A stretch of 64,000 nucleotides of DNA from CAZZBK01 sp964652155 (GCA_964652155.1 CAZZBK010000010.1:14555-78554); one strand, 5' to 3'; shown: positions 8,727-18,073, counted from the stretch's first letter. The notes: generated by a model from the sequence alone, not told the origin. A program made the numbers and translations.

Positions 8727-10178
8727 TTAAACCTTGCCGGCGGCCGGAACGACGAACGGAGCACGATACTCGCGGGTGAGCATGGTGTTGGCCTCGGAGT
8801 CGCCCGTGAACGTCTCGCTCTTGGGATCGAAGGCCAACGAGCGACCGAGGGCAATTTCGGTGTTCGCGCCAAGCTGATTGTCGGCCAGATGCTCGCTGAA
8901 GCGGGCAAAGGTGGCTTGGTTCTCGGATCCCTTGAGATGATCCTTGGCCTGCGCCAAGGGCATCTGTTTGCCGAGCCGATACGAGATGTTGCCCAAGTGG
9001 CACAGCGCGCTCGACAAGTGACCTTCGAGGATATCGGCGTTCAGGTCCGACACATTGCGGCTGCGAACCGCCTTGAGGAAGTTCTCAAAGTGATTATCGC
9101 CACCCTTGAACTCCTGGACCAGCTTGCCTTCGGGATCAAAGGCCGCGCCGCCGCTGTAGCTGCTCAGCACGACGTAACCCTCGGAGCCGTAGAAGATGTT
9201 GCCGACCTTGGCACCCTTGAGCGCGTCGGTCTTCAGGCCACGGACTTCAAACACCAGCGTCTTGCGACCGTAGTCGAACACGCAGACTTGGCTGTTGGCC
9301 GTCTCGCCGGCGTCTTCGTAGCTCAGTCGGCCACCGTAGCTGAACACGTTGTTGCACAGTTCGTTGACCCCCAGGCCCCAGCGGGCAACGTCGACCTGGT
9401 GGATGCCTTGGTTGCCAAGGTCGCCGTTGCCGGTCTCCCACACCCAGTGCCAATCATAGTGCAGATTCTTGCGGGTAAGGGGCAACATGCGTGCCGGACC
9501 ACACCAGAGATTGTAGTCGACCTTGGCAGGCACCTCGTAGGTCCCCTTGGGGCCGATCGAGCCGCGCGGCTTGTAGCACAGGCCCCGCGCCAATGTGACC
9601 TCGCCAATCTTGCCGGCCTTGATGTAGTTGATCGCGTCGATCGAGCCGCCAGCACTCCGGCACTGGGTGCCCGTCTGGCAAATTTTGTTGTACTTTCGAG
9701 CCGCCTCGACAATCCGCCGCCCCTCGCTGACGTTATGACTGACGGGCTTTTCGACGTACACGTCTTTGCCGGCCTGGATGGCCCAAATGGCCGTCAGAGC
9801 GTGCCAATGATTGGGAGTCGCGGTGCTGACGATGTCGAGATTCTTGTCATCAAAGGCCTGGCGCATGTCCTTGACGAACTTGGGACGACGGCCTTGCTTC
9901 TTCTCGAGTTCATCGCAGCGTTGCTGGCCGATGGCTTCGTCGACATCGACAATGTAGGTGATCTCGGTGTTGTTTTTGGCCGAGGCGGTGAACGCGCCGA
10001 TGTGGCTTTGACCGCGTCCCTTGGCTCCGACAATGGCCACGCCCAGACGATCGTTGGCGCCCTTGCCGCTGGTGTTGCCCTCTTCGGCCAACACGCGTTG
10101 GCTTTGGCCGGCAGCGATGGCAGCCGCGGTGGCAAACATCGAGTCTTCTAGAAAACGTCGTCGTGACAGGTGCGACAT
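8727..10178 (-). CDS. Tat-exported Gfo/Idh/MocA family oxidoreductase
   Basis: A 483-residue NAD(P)-dependent oxidoreductase with a twin-arginine leader (LSRRRFLEDSMFATAAAIAAG), so it is probably exported folded with its cofactor. The Rossmann domain has VAIVGAKGRGQSHIGAF near residue 50 and the family's EKPVSHNVSEGRRIV lysine motif near 145. The C-terminal alpha/beta domain contains the GDLGNQGIHQVDVARWGLG segment typical of planctomycete secreted members. It probably acts on sugars or polyols. It follows the cytochrome/dehydrogenase gene on the same strand after 95 bp and may be transcribed with it; its substrate cannot be told. A GAGAGG precedes the start. Confidence 0.92.
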   Translation of the reverse strand: MSHLSRRRFLEDSMFATAAAIAAGQSQRVLAEEGNTSGKGANDRLGVAIVGAKGRGQSHIGAFTASAKNNTEITYIVDVDEAIGQQRCDELEKKQGRRPKFVKDMRQAFDDKNLDIVSTATPNHWHALTAIWAIQAGKDVYVEKPVSHNVSEGRRIVEAARKYNKICQTGTQCRSAGGSIDAINYIKAGKIGEVTLARGLCYKPRGSIGPKGTYEVPAKVDYNLWCGPARMLPLTRKNLHYDWHWVWETGNGDLGNQGIHQVDVARWGLGVNELCNNVFSYGGRLSYEDAGETANSQVCVFDYGRKTLVFEVRGLKTDALKGAKVGNIFYGSEGYVVLSSYSGGAAFDPEGKLVQEFKGGDNHFENFLKAVRSRNVSDLNADILEGHLSSALCHLGNISYRLGKQMPLAQAKDHLKGSENQATFARFSEHLADNQLGANTEIALGRSLAFDPKSETFTGDSEANTMLTREYRAPFVVPAAGKV

Positions 10179-10421
10179 AGGACGCCTCTCGCAAAATAAA
10201 AAATGGGGAGGGGGAAATTAGGTGGGGCAGGAACCTATAGCTTAACCGAGTGCAAAGGCTGATGACTAGCTGATTTAGACGAAAACTCGGCGACTTGGCT
10301 AGGAGCTGGCAAGGCGGTCATCGAGCGACCGACAGGCTCTGGAGGGCGATTCGTCTCGAAGCGGCGCGCCAAATATAGAATCGGCCCGGGTCGCTACCTA
10401 TTGTCACTTTGTAACTTGCGT

Positions 10422-11174
10422 CTAGCCATAGCGTTCGAGCAGCTTGTCGACCCCCCACGGACAAAGCCGATTGAGCCACACGAGCAACTGGCCGCGCACG
10501 TTCGGCACGATCTCGTGCCGCTGTCGCTCGATCGCTCGCCAGGTGGCTATTGCGACATGCTCGGCCCTCACCCCGCGCTGTTGGGCCCAGCGGGTGTTGC
10601 CCGATCGTTCAACGACATGTTCGAAGAACTCGGTGTCGGTTGTGCCGGGGCTGACAACGAGCACGTGCATGCCGTCGCGCGCCAGTTCAGCCCGCAGCGC
10701 TTCGCTGAACCCCTGGAGAGCAAACTTGCTGGCGCAATATTCGCTGCTGCGGGGCACGCCACGATGGCCAAGAATCGAACTGATGTTGACGATGGTTGGC
10801 CGCGACCCCGTTCTCAGCAGCGGCAACGCGAGGCGAATCAACTCGACCGCGGCAAAGAAGTTGACCTCCAGCACGCGGCGTAGTGTGTCGCTGCTTGATG
10901 TGTCAAAGCGTCCGAGTGCTCCGACCCCCGCGTTGTTGACGAGCACGTCGAGAGCGCCCCAGCGTGACGATGCATGCTCGATGAGTTGTTCGCGGACGCT
11001 CGGTTCGGTGATGTCTCCCGCGATGGATGAAACACCCTGGCCGAGTTGTTGTTCGAGTTGTGCAAGGTTCTCGTGGCGACGCGCGTTGAGAATCAACTCG
11101 CACGAGGCGGCCGACATGACCGTGGCGAGTTCGCGACCGATCCCACTCGAAGCTCCGGTGATGATCGTTCGCAT
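10422..11174 (-). CDS. Short-chain dehydrogenase/reductase (SDR)
   Basis: A 250-residue classical SDR. The cofactor motif TGASSGIGREL lies at residues 6-16, the structural NNAGVG motif near 86, the catalytic serine in the NISSILGHRG stretch and the YCASKFALQG Tyr/Lys pair near 150. It reduces or oxidises an unknown alcohol or ketone in the cytoplasm. The neutral-to-basic motif context after the glycine motif does not settle NAD against NADP. It lies 33 bp downstream of a small coiled-coil gene on the same strand, which suggests co-transcription. Confidence 0.9.
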   Translation of the reverse strand: MRTIITGASSGIGRELATVMSAASCELILNARRHENLAQLEQQLGQGVSSIAGDITEPSVREQLIEHASSRWGALDVLVNNAGVGALGRFDTSSSDTLRRVLEVNFFAAVELIRLALPLLRTGSRPTIVNISSILGHRGVPRSSEYCASKFALQGFSEALRAELARDGMHVLVVSPGTTDTEFFEHVVERSGNTRWAQQRGVRAEHVAIATWRAIERQRHEIVPNVRGQLLVWLNRLCPWGVDKLLERYG

Positions 11175-11207
11175 GGGAGATGGGGCATTGCACCGAGGCC
11201 GGCGTGT

Positions 11208-11411
11208 TTAATGCAGCGTCGTTCGCGCGGCCTCGGTGCCCAACGTGGCCAGCCTCAACCCCACGGTCGGCGCGGTGCCTTTGACGACCGGCGCGAACTC
11301 GGCGAGTGCTTGCTCAACTTGGCCTTCCAGCGCGATGAGCTGTTGCAGCACATCGTCTTGCCGGGCTTCAAGTTCTTTGAGCAAATCTTGTCGCGCGAGG
11401 TCAACACTCAT
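11208..11411 (-). CDS. Small putative coiled-coil protein
   Basis: A 67-residue frame starting MSVDLARQDLLKELEARQDD. Leucine, glutamate and glutamine spacing through DDVLQQLIALEGQVEQALAEF predicts one long amphipathic helix, followed by a small polar tail. The family is not recognised. It is supported by its heptad-like composition and by lying 33 bp upstream of the SDR on the same strand. The start at 11411 is where the helical pattern begins, and the upstream extension of the frame looks non-coding. The ribosome site is weak, so the gene is plausible but not certain. Confidence 0.42.
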   Translation of the reverse strand: MSVDLARQDLLKELEARQDDVLQQLIALEGQVEQALAEFAPVVKGTAPTVGLRLATLGTEAARTTLH

Positions 11412-11780
11412 CGTGGTCAACAGGTTCCGCGGCTGCGATTTGAGGGGGAGGCAATCGGCCAACAGATAGTCCCATCGACCGTTATGAGCCGCATATTCAG
11501 TCGACCACCCGAGACGGGGTGCGAGTTGTGAGGGTCCGGCGAGTGTGTTAAACCGCGCCGAGTTTACCGGTCGCCGGACAACCGTCAGCGCCTCGCTAAA
11601 GTGCCCAGAAAGCAAGGTCGACGACTCGCATGATCTCCTCCGCGGGCATGGAGGCGCGTTCTCCCAAACTCGCCAGGCCCGATAATTGGGCCCGATTGGC
11701 CCAAATGACGCCTAGACACTGCACCGTGCGCACAGGACAATTTTGGCGTGGGCCTTGTGGAAGTCCGAGAGGGTCGAGCG
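11412..11780. other. Gene-free divergent intergenic region
   Basis: About 370 bp between the minus-strand small gene and the plus-strand secreted hypothetical. No convincing coding frame, RNA gene or repeat is visible. It should hold divergent promoters, but no good -35/-10 pair was found by eye. Confidence 0.4.
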
Positions 11781-12809
11781 ATGTTACGCGGCGTGTTGGT
11801 CGGATTCATTGCCCTGTTGGGGCTCGGTGGGACGGCGCGGGCCGACAAACTGCCCCTCGTCGGCACGGTCGTGCATGCGATTCCGCGGACCCACGACGAG
11901 TTGGCGGTGGCTCATGAGCAAGCAGCCGCTCGGATGGGGGTGCTCGTCTCGCCCGGCAAGCCGCTGCATGTTCCGCACCTTACAGAGCAGCGTGTGGTGC
12001 GCGACGCACGGACGGCTGCTGGCCAATTGCTCGACATGCCCTTGACCTTTGATTACAGCCGGCACAGCTTTCTGGCGGTCGGCATGGACATGACCCCGGG
12101 GGATCAACGCACGCTGCCGTTCTTTTCGGGCTCGACGATTCTGGATCGCGTGCGGCGTTATTATCTCTGTTTTGGCGTGCATGTGAAACGAGACATGAGC
12201 GGGCAGATGTATTTGGACGATCGGGCCCATGTGGCCGTGGCGGATTTTAGCTCGGCCAAGTCGCAGCCTTCGATCGAGATGGTCGACTCATCGATACGCG
12301 ACTTGCGCGGGCACGGGTTATTCGTCCGACCCGACGAGTCGCTTTCGGATGAGTCGCTGCGCACGCTTGTGCTGATCAACAAAAGCACGCTGGTGAAACG
12401 GGACTCCCAGGGGCGTGAGCGTTACGCGCCCAGCTACGAATTGACATTTGTACGAGCGTTGGTCGACGAACGCGATCAGGGCGTCGAGTTGCATGTATTC
12501 ACCACGGCCAACGAACGCGCCGAATTGCACTACCTTGAGCCTTTCGCGCCCCCTCAATCGCTGGCCGATTGCGGCATGAAAGGCACGGTGACCTTCACGC
12601 AGTATGGTTTCGCCGGACAGTTGCCCTCGGCCAAGGCCATTCGTCAGGCCAGCGTTCGCAGCCAGAGTTCGATCAGCATGGACGACTTTGATCGCTTTGC
12701 GATGCAGCAAAACTGGACCGGCGGCGCTTTCGATCATTTAACCCAAGCGCTCGATGCGATCATCGCGGGCAAGCTGGCCGGCACGACGATCAAGGCGAAG
12801 AAAGAGTAG
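11781..12809 (+). CDS. Secreted hypothetical protein
   Basis: A 342-residue protein with a clear signal peptide (MLRGVLVGFIALLGLGGTARA, cut after ARA). The start at 11781 is set by GAGAGGG a few bases upstream and by the signal peptide; the frame opens 11 codons earlier. The mature part is mixed alpha/beta with no CxxCH, metal or known enzyme motif that I can recognise. It ends in a lysine-rich tail. It lies six bases ahead of the SpoU methyltransferase gene, so the pair should share a transcript although the products work in different compartments. Function unknown. Confidence 0.8.
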   Translation: MLRGVLVGFIALLGLGGTARADKLPLVGTVVHAIPRTHDELAVAHEQAAARMGVLVSPGKPLHVPHLTEQRVVRDARTAAGQLLDMPLTFDYSRHSFLAVGMDMTPGDQRTLPFFSGSTILDRVRRYYLCFGVHVKRDMSGQMYLDDRAHVAVADFSSAKSQPSIEMVDSSIRDLRGHGLFVRPDESLSDESLRTLVLINKSTLVKRDSQGRERYAPSYELTFVRALVDERDQGVELHVFTTANERAELHYLEPFAPPQSLADCGMKGTVTFTQYGFAGQLPSAKAIRQASVRSQSSISMDDFDRFAMQQNWTGGAFDHLTQALDAIIAGKLAGTTIKAKKE

Positions 12810-12815
12810 TGAGCC

Positions 12816-13361
12816 GTGACCGACGCTGAATCGGGGCGCTCGTTTTCGCAGCAGCGACACAAGCCCCCCTCGTCACTGGATCGGCCCCGCGAGTTGATCG
12901 TCGCCTGCGCGCCGCTGCGCAGCAACGTGAATTTGTCGCGCATCGTTCGCACGGCTGGCTGTTGCGGGATTCGCACGTTGATCTGCTGCGGGCAGGCGAA
13001 GCTGATCGACAAAATTGCCCGCGACGCCGTGGATGATGGCGGCCGCGAAGGAGACCCGAGCGGTGTGACTCTGCGCGTGCATCGCACGCTTGGCCCGGTG
13101 CTCGATCAGTTGAAGCTCGATGGCTACCGGCTCGTGGGCCTGGAACAGACCACCGACTCGCACAATCTGCATGAGTACGCTTTCCCACGGCGTTGCGTGC
13201 TTGTGGTGGGTAACGAGCGTAACGGCCTGGACGACGATATCTTGCGCCGACTCGACGACGTCGTCGAGATTCCCGTCTACGGCTCGCCTCACGCCTATAA
13301 TGTGGCCACGGCGACCTCGATCGCCTTGTATGAGTACTGCCGGCAGTTTCCCAGGGGATGA
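12816..13361 (+). CDS. SpoU/TrmH-family RNA 2'-O-ribose methyltransferase
   Basis: A 181-residue methyltransferase of the trefoil-knot SPOUT class. The three family motifs are present: NVNLSRIVRTAGCCGI (motif 1, with the catalytic Arg), VLVVGNERNGLDDDIL (motif 2) and IPVYGSPHAYNVATATSIAL (motif 3, forming the S-adenosylmethionine pocket). Like TrmH/TrmL it should methylate the 2'-hydroxyl of a tRNA or rRNA ribose; the target base cannot be predicted. It begins with GTG at 12816, six bases after the preceding stop. The serine/asparagine-rich N-terminal 20 residues are probably disordered. Confidence 0.88.
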   Translation: MTDAESGRSFSQQRHKPPSSLDRPRELIVACAPLRSNVNLSRIVRTAGCCGIRTLICCGQAKLIDKIARDAVDDGGREGDPSGVTLRVHRTLGPVLDQLKLDGYRLVGLEQTTDSHNLHEYAFPRRCVLVVGNERNGLDDDILRRLDDVVEIPVYGSPHAYNVATATSIALYEYCRQFPRG

Positions 13362-13672
13362 GATTGAGCTATTGATTGAGGTTCAAGTAGTTAAGTTCAG
13401 AAGGACGACCAGCGGGAGTCTGATCATACCGGCCTCGCGTTGCTCGGCCTGTTAAGCTGGTTATGTGAGCATCAATAGCCCTCGGCGATAGGGCCGCAGG
13501 TCCGTACATCGGGGGTTGAACGTCCCGCGCTTCGAGTTTCGCAGTAAGGTCGCAGACAAAATCTGGCTGAGCATTGCTAACTGGGCTATTCAAATAGGGA
13601 CGAGCGGTTTTTAATGCTGCTCTGAATTTACACTCGTCACCACGACCCTCTCGAACCGCAACGACCGCACTC
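13362..13672. other. Intergenic region carrying a dispersed repeat
   Basis: About 310 bp between the SpoU gene and proS. The left third is repeat copy 1 (13368-13480). The remainder, up to the proS ribosome site, shows no gene, RNA or obvious promoter. Confidence 0.5.
13368..13480 (+). repeat. Dispersed intergenic element, copy 1
   Basis: A 113-bp element starting GCTATTGATTGAGG and ending TCAATAGCC, so its ends are inverted repeats (CTATTGA/TCAATAG). Its core, from GACGACCAGCGGGAGTC through CTCGCGTTGCTCGGCCTG, matches the copy at 53491-53598 almost base for base. Inside it ACCAGC can pair with GCTGGT, enclosing a GGCC-capped hairpin. It lies seven bases after the SpoU stop codon. This could be a miniature mobile element or a structured RNA. 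Confidence 0.8.
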
Positions 13673-15193
13673 ATGGCCAAGCAGCAAAACGCAATCAGCC
13701 CGACCCGCGAGCAAGATTATCCCGAATGGTACCAGCAGGTGGTCAAGGCCGCCGACTTGGCCGAGATCTCGGCCGTCCGGGGCTGCATGATCATCAAGCC
13801 CTGGGGTTACGCGATTTGGGAGTTGATCCAGCAGACGTTGGATCGCATGTTCAAGGAGACGGGGCATCAGAACGCGTACTTCCCGCTGTTCATCCCGCTA
13901 AGCTTTCTTGAAAAGGAAGCCGAGCACGTCGAGGGGTTTGCCAAAGAGTGCGCCGTGGTCACGCATCACCGTTTGGAATCCGACGGCCAAGGGGGCCTGC
14001 GCCCCACGGGCGAATTGGAAGAGCCGCTCATCGTCCGTCCCACGAGCGAGACGATTATCGGCGCCAGCTTTGCCAAGTGGGTGCAGTCGTGGCGCGATCT
14101 GCCGCTGCTGATCAATCAATGGGCGAATGTCGTCCGCTGGGAAATGCGACCCCGCATCTTTTTACGCACGGCCGAGTTTCTCTGGCAAGAAGGGCACACG
14201 GCCCATGCCACGAAAGACGAAGCGGTCGAAGAAACACGCCGCATGCTCGACGTCTACGCCACATTTGCCGAGCAGTACCTGGCACTGCCCGTGATCAAAG
14301 GTGAGAAGACCGCCGGCGAACGATTCCCGGGCGCGGTCGACACCTACTGCATCGAGGCGATGATGCAGGATCGCAAAGCGCTCCAGGCAGGCACGTCACA
14401 CTTTTTGGGCCAAAATTTCTCGCGTGCTCAGGAGATCAAGTTTCAGAACCCTAGCGGCGAGGTTGAGTTTGCCTGGACGACCAGTTGGGGCGTGTCGACA
14501 CGGTTGATCGGCGCGCTGATTATGACCCACAGCGACGACGACGGCCTGGTGTTGCCACCGCGGCTGGCCCCGCAACAGGTGGTGATTCTGCCCGTCACGC
14601 GAACCGAGGAAGAACGCGCGGCGGTGCTCGACTACTGCCGAGGACTGGAGCAGCAACTCGCGGCGAGCGACTACCACGGCCAGAAGATTCGCGTCCACCT
14701 CGATGCCCGTGACATGCGTGGCGGCGAGAAGAATTGGTATCACGTCAAGCGTGGCGTGCCGCTGCGGGTCGAGATCGGGCCGCGCGAGATGGCCGCCGGC
14801 AACATCTGTTACGCCCGCCGCGACAAAGGCCCCAAAGAGACCACGATCATTTCCCGCGACGCATTCGCCGCGACGGCCGCGGCGTTGCTCGACGAGGTGC
14901 AACAATCACTGTTCGATCGCGCGCTCAAGCATCGCGTTGAGAACACGCGACCGATCGACAACCAAGCCGAGTTCATCCGCTACTTCACGCCGAAGAATGA
15001 AGACAAGCCCGAGATGCACGGCGGGTTTGCGATTTCGCACGTCGACGACACCGACCCCGCGGTGCAAGAGAAGCTCAAGGAACTCAAGGTGACGGTCCGC
15101 TGTTTGCCCTTGAGCGACTCACCGACGAGCGGGACCTGCATTTTCAGCGGCAAGCCGCTGACGCGGCAAGCCATTCTTGCCAAGGCGTATTGA
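13673..15193 (+). CDS. proS: Prolyl-tRNA synthetase, archaeal/eukaryotic-like (type 3)
   Basis: A 506-residue class II synthetase that charges tRNA-Pro. The short N terminus starts straight into the catalytic core (QDYPEWYQQVVKAADLAE). Motif 2 is seen as RWEMRPRIFLRTAEFLWQEG and motif 3 as GALIMTHSDDDGLVLPPRLA. An anticodon-binding domain follows, then a C-terminal extension ending in tyrosine (AKAY). These features, and the lack of the large editing insertion, mark ProS type 3 rather than the usual bacterial type. It stands between a repeat and a convergent kinase gene, with only 12 bp separating the stop codons. Confidence 0.95.
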   Translation: MAKQQNAISPTREQDYPEWYQQVVKAADLAEISAVRGCMIIKPWGYAIWELIQQTLDRMFKETGHQNAYFPLFIPLSFLEKEAEHVEGFAKECAVVTHHRLESDGQGGLRPTGELEEPLIVRPTSETIIGASFAKWVQSWRDLPLLINQWANVVRWEMRPRIFLRTAEFLWQEGHTAHATKDEAVEETRRMLDVYATFAEQYLALPVIKGEKTAGERFPGAVDTYCIEAMMQDRKALQAGTSHFLGQNFSRAQEIKFQNPSGEVEFAWTTSWGVSTRLIGALIMTHSDDDGLVLPPRLAPQQVVILPVTRTEEERAAVLDYCRGLEQQLAASDYHGQKIRVHLDARDMRGGEKNWYHVKRGVPLRVEIGPREMAAGNICYARRDKGPKETTIISRDAFAATAAALLDEVQQSLFDRALKHRVENTRPIDNQAEFIRYFTPKNEDKPEMHGGFAISHVDDTDPAVQEKLKELKVTVRCLPLSDSPTSGTCIFSGKPLTRQAILAKAY

Positions 15194-15205
15194 GCGTGCG
15201 TGACG

Positions 15206-16828
15206 CTATTTCAGCTCAAGCTTGTCGGCCTCGCCCAGCAATTGCCTGATGAGTTCTTCTCCTTTGCGACGCTCGTCGTCGAGTTGCCGATCGAATTCTT
15301 GCCGTGTGCGCTGTTGCGCCTGCTCCCAGAGTTGCAGGGCCGAGTCAAGCTCCTTGCGCATTCGTTCCAAGGTCCGCTCAGAGTAGGCGGGGTCGGCGAC
15401 CCAGCCTTCCTCTTTGAGGATATTTCGCTCGGCAGCCTTGCTCGCGCTCTTCAGCGACTTGGTGACTTTCGAGTTCGATGGGGCCAACAGCATCGTGAGC
15501 ACGACGAGTCCGACGAGGCTGCCGATGGTGGCGGGCAAGACCCAGCCGGAGGTTGCGGGCACCGGCACAACCTGGACCGGCGCGGCTCGGCTTTCCAACG
15601 GCGGGTTGCGCTCGGCTGCTTGGGTGATGTCGCCCCCCGCTTGCGTGCGCGGCTCGCCTTGCTCGGCGTTCAACGCGCGCGAGCCGTTTACGGCCTGCGA
15701 ACTCGCCACGGCTGCCGAGGCTTCGGGATCATGCGCGCCGCCAGACATCGTGAACAACGTGGCGGGTAAATCCCATGCGGGTGGACCCAACTCGACGCGG
15801 AGCGACTCGAGATCGTGGAGTAAATCGCTCATCGAGGCATAGCGATCTTCAGGCCGTTTGGCGACCATTCGTTGGAACATCGCTTCGAGCCGCGGCGGTA
15901 CATCGCTGAGCGATTCGCTCAATCGCGGGATGGGGGCCTCGCGATGGGCCAGGATCCGCTCCAGCATGGTCTGACGGCGATACAGCTTCTTCGTCGTCAG
16001 CAGTCGATAGAGCGTGCAGCCCAGGCTGTACACATCCGCGCGGGCATCGGCCGTGCGCGTGTCGAGCGCCTGCTCGGGGGCCATGTAGTCGACCGTCCCC
16101 AGGATATTGCCCGTGTGCGTGAGGCATTCGTTGTCGTCTTCGTCCGGGGGTTCGCCCCACAGGCTGTCGAGTCGGGCGGCGCCCATGTCCAGAATCTTGA
16201 CTGTCCCCTGCCGATCGATGAGCAGATTACCTGGCTTAATGTCGCGATGGATAATCCCTTCGCCGTGGGCGTGTTCTAAACCGCGGGCCGCTTGCCAAAT
16301 GCAGTCGATGGCCGCTGGCAACGACATGGCTCCGCGCTGTTTGATCCAATGGGCCAAGTCAATACCGTCGACAAACTCCATGACCAGATAGTACAGACCG
16401 ACTTGTTCGCGGGCATCGAGCGCCGCGACGATGTTGGGATGCTGCAGTCGACCCGACGCCTGCACCTCGCGTTGAAAGCGGGCAACCACATCGGGCGAAT
16501 GGCTCAGATTGGCATGCAATACTTTGAGCGCCACGACGCGGCGCAGCTTGCGATGTCGGGCCCGATAGACGAGCCCCATGCCGCCCGTTCCGACCAACTG
16601 CTCGACGATGTAATCGCCGTACACGAGTCCCGAGCCGCGACCCGCCAGCAGCTCTTTACGCTGATAATCGGTGAGTCGGCCTCGGTCGACGAGCCACTGC
16701 GCGAACACGGCCTCGTCGACGAAGCTATGGGCCGTGCGATATTGCGTGAGCGCAGACTCGGCCTCGGCCGGGCTCAAAAGCTGCAGCGTGGTCAGTTGTT
16801 GAACAAGTTTGTCGATCGCTGGATTCAT
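15206..16828 (-). CDS. Membrane-anchored serine/threonine protein kinase
   Basis: A 540-residue Hanks-type kinase of planctomycete build. An N-terminal helical segment (1-70) resembles the usual pre-kinase region of these proteins. The kinase domain spans about 72-345, with the glycine loop GTGGMGLVYRA (80-90), Lys102, the catalytic HRDIKPGNLL (Asp196), a DMG in place of DFG at 214-216, and the APE-type motif MAPEQAL at 249. A linker of about 80 residues leads to one transmembrane helix (about 429-449). The C-terminal part is a charged coiled coil rich in Glu, Arg and Gln that would lie outside the cytoplasm and may be a sensor or oligomerisation stalk. Confidence 0.93.
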   Translation of the reverse strand: MNPAIDKLVQQLTTLQLLSPAEAESALTQYRTAHSFVDEAVFAQWLVDRGRLTDYQRKELLAGRGSGLVYGDYIVEQLVGTGGMGLVYRARHRKLRRVVALKVLHANLSHSPDVVARFQREVQASGRLQHPNIVAALDAREQVGLYYLVMEFVDGIDLAHWIKQRGAMSLPAAIDCIWQAARGLEHAHGEGIIHRDIKPGNLLIDRQGTVKILDMGAARLDSLWGEPPDEDDNECLTHTGNILGTVDYMAPEQALDTRTADARADVYSLGCTLYRLLTTKKLYRRQTMLERILAHREAPIPRLSESLSDVPPRLEAMFQRMVAKRPEDRYASMSDLLHDLESLRVELGPPAWDLPATLFTMSGGAHDPEASAAVASSQAVNGSRALNAEQGEPRTQAGGDITQAAERNPPLESRAAPVQVVPVPATSGWVLPATIGSLVGLVVLTMLLAPSNSKVTKSLKSASKAAERNILKEEGWVADPAYSERTLERMRKELDSALQLWEQAQQRTRQEFDRQLDDERRKGEELIRQLLGEADKLELK

Positions 16829-16967
16829 TCAGAGCAGTCGCAACAAAAGGCCCGAGACGAATGATTGAGCATACCAGCGCCGTCAAGCAGCGTCGAATTC
16901 GTACCTCAACCCATGTCTTGTGTTCTCCGCGTTGGTTATGAACGAGGGGCCACGCAACCGAGGTTGC

Positions 16968-17987
16968 CTAGTTGCCGGTTTCGACCTCGCTCAAGTCAGG
17001 CGATTGAACATTGGCCAGTTCGTGGCGCAGGCTTAGATACGAGATCGCCCCCACGGCGGCAATCACGATCGTGATCAGTCGATAGACGAGCGCCACGATC
17101 AGCCCTTGGCCCGGCTGAACCGAGACCGTGGTGGGGACGTAGCGGTACAGCAAATCGACCACCATCTCGAACGCGCCGAGCCCCGACATCGGTAGCGGCA
17201 ACACGCCGGTGATCATGGCCAGCGGCACAATCACGCCGTGCTCGGCCAAGTCTGGGCTCGCTCCCGGCAGACCGCGCGAGACCAGGTAGAAGGTCAAGGC
17301 AAAACAGGCCTGCGCGGCGACGCTCTGCAGCAACGCCACCGCCAGAACGACAGGCTGTTGTCGATACAGCCGCACCGCGCCCAAGAGTTTGCCGATGATC
17401 GATCCCACGCGCGGCAACTCGGTCAGCCACAGCGTGATCCGCCCGCGACTGACGCCCGGCACCAGCATCGCGCTCAGCCCCAGGGTGCTCAGCGCCGCAG
17501 CGAAGAGCGTGGCTTGAGCGATCAACCGGGTCTCGCGATGCGGTGCCTCGAAGAGCCGAAACCACAATACCGCCATCGCCGACAACACGAACAGCGCATA
17601 CAAGCCGATGACTCGATCGAACAGTACGGTCGCCACGGCCTCGGGTCGGCGCTGAGGATGCTCGCGCGCCACGGCCACCGCTTTGAACAAATCGCCTCCG
17701 ACAGCCCCCAAGGCGACGAAGTTCAGCAGGTAGCCCAAGAAGCCCAGTCGCATGGCTCGCCAAAAAGAGAACGGGAGCCCGAGCGCTCGCACGAGCGTGT
17801 GCCAGCGCACGAACGTGAGCACGACTCCCACGAAACAGACGCACCAAGCGAGCGTGAATTGCCCATAATCTTTCGGTGCAGCGAGGAACTCGGTAAAAAG
17901 CTGATCGCTCCGAACATCGCGGACCAAATAGGCCAAGATGCCGATCGCGATGACGATCTTCAGGCAATTCACGATCCACGGTTTCAA
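16968..17987 (-). CDS. Lysylphosphatidylglycerol synthase-like integral membrane protein (flippase-like domain)
   Basis: A 339-residue polytopic membrane protein of the UPF0104 / LPG-synthase transmembrane family. Repeated hydrophobic segments begin with IVNCLKIVIAIGILAYLV; the family hallmark GYLLNFVALGAVGGDLFKAV lies near 110, and PLPMSGLGAFEMVVDLLYRY near 275. Without the soluble synthase domain, such proteins are believed to move lipids or lipid-linked sugars, but the substrate is unknown. TTG at 17987 is preferred because GAGG lies 8 bases upstream and translation then begins directly at the first membrane segment. The ATG at 18074 would fall in the tail of a terminator. Related proteins are often near glycosyltransferases, and one lies 660 bp away. 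Confidence 0.85.
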   Translation of the reverse strand: MKPWIVNCLKIVIAIGILAYLVRDVRSDQLFTEFLAAPKDYGQFTLAWCVCFVGVVLTFVRWHTLVRALGLPFSFWRAMRLGFLGYLLNFVALGAVGGDLFKAVAVAREHPQRRPEAVATVLFDRVIGLYALFVLSAMAVLWFRLFEAPHRETRLIAQATLFAAALSTLGLSAMLVPGVSRGRITLWLTELPRVGSIIGKLLGAVRLYRQQPVVLAVALLQSVAAQACFALTFYLVSRGLPGASPDLAEHGVIVPLAMITGVLPLPMSGLGAFEMVVDLLYRYVPTTVSVQPGQGLIVALVYRLITIVIAAVGAISYLSLRHELANVQSPDLSEVETGN

Positions 17988-18073
17988 CGCATCATCCTCG
18001 CGGCGCGTGCTCCGTCCGCCGGTAATCGTCTCGGCTCGGCGCGTGCACGGACACCCATGATAGCGGCAACCCA

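Noticed and set aside
11596..11631. 11-codon minus-strand frame with GGAGGAG before its ATG
   Set aside because: A possible leader peptide, but it has no run of regulatory codons, no attenuator hairpin and no close downstream gene.
13368..13480. Integron attC site or CRISPR-like repeat
   Set aside because: The ends do not fit the RYYYAAC/GTTRRRY pattern, no integrase is nearby, and copies are single and far apart, not spaced in an array.
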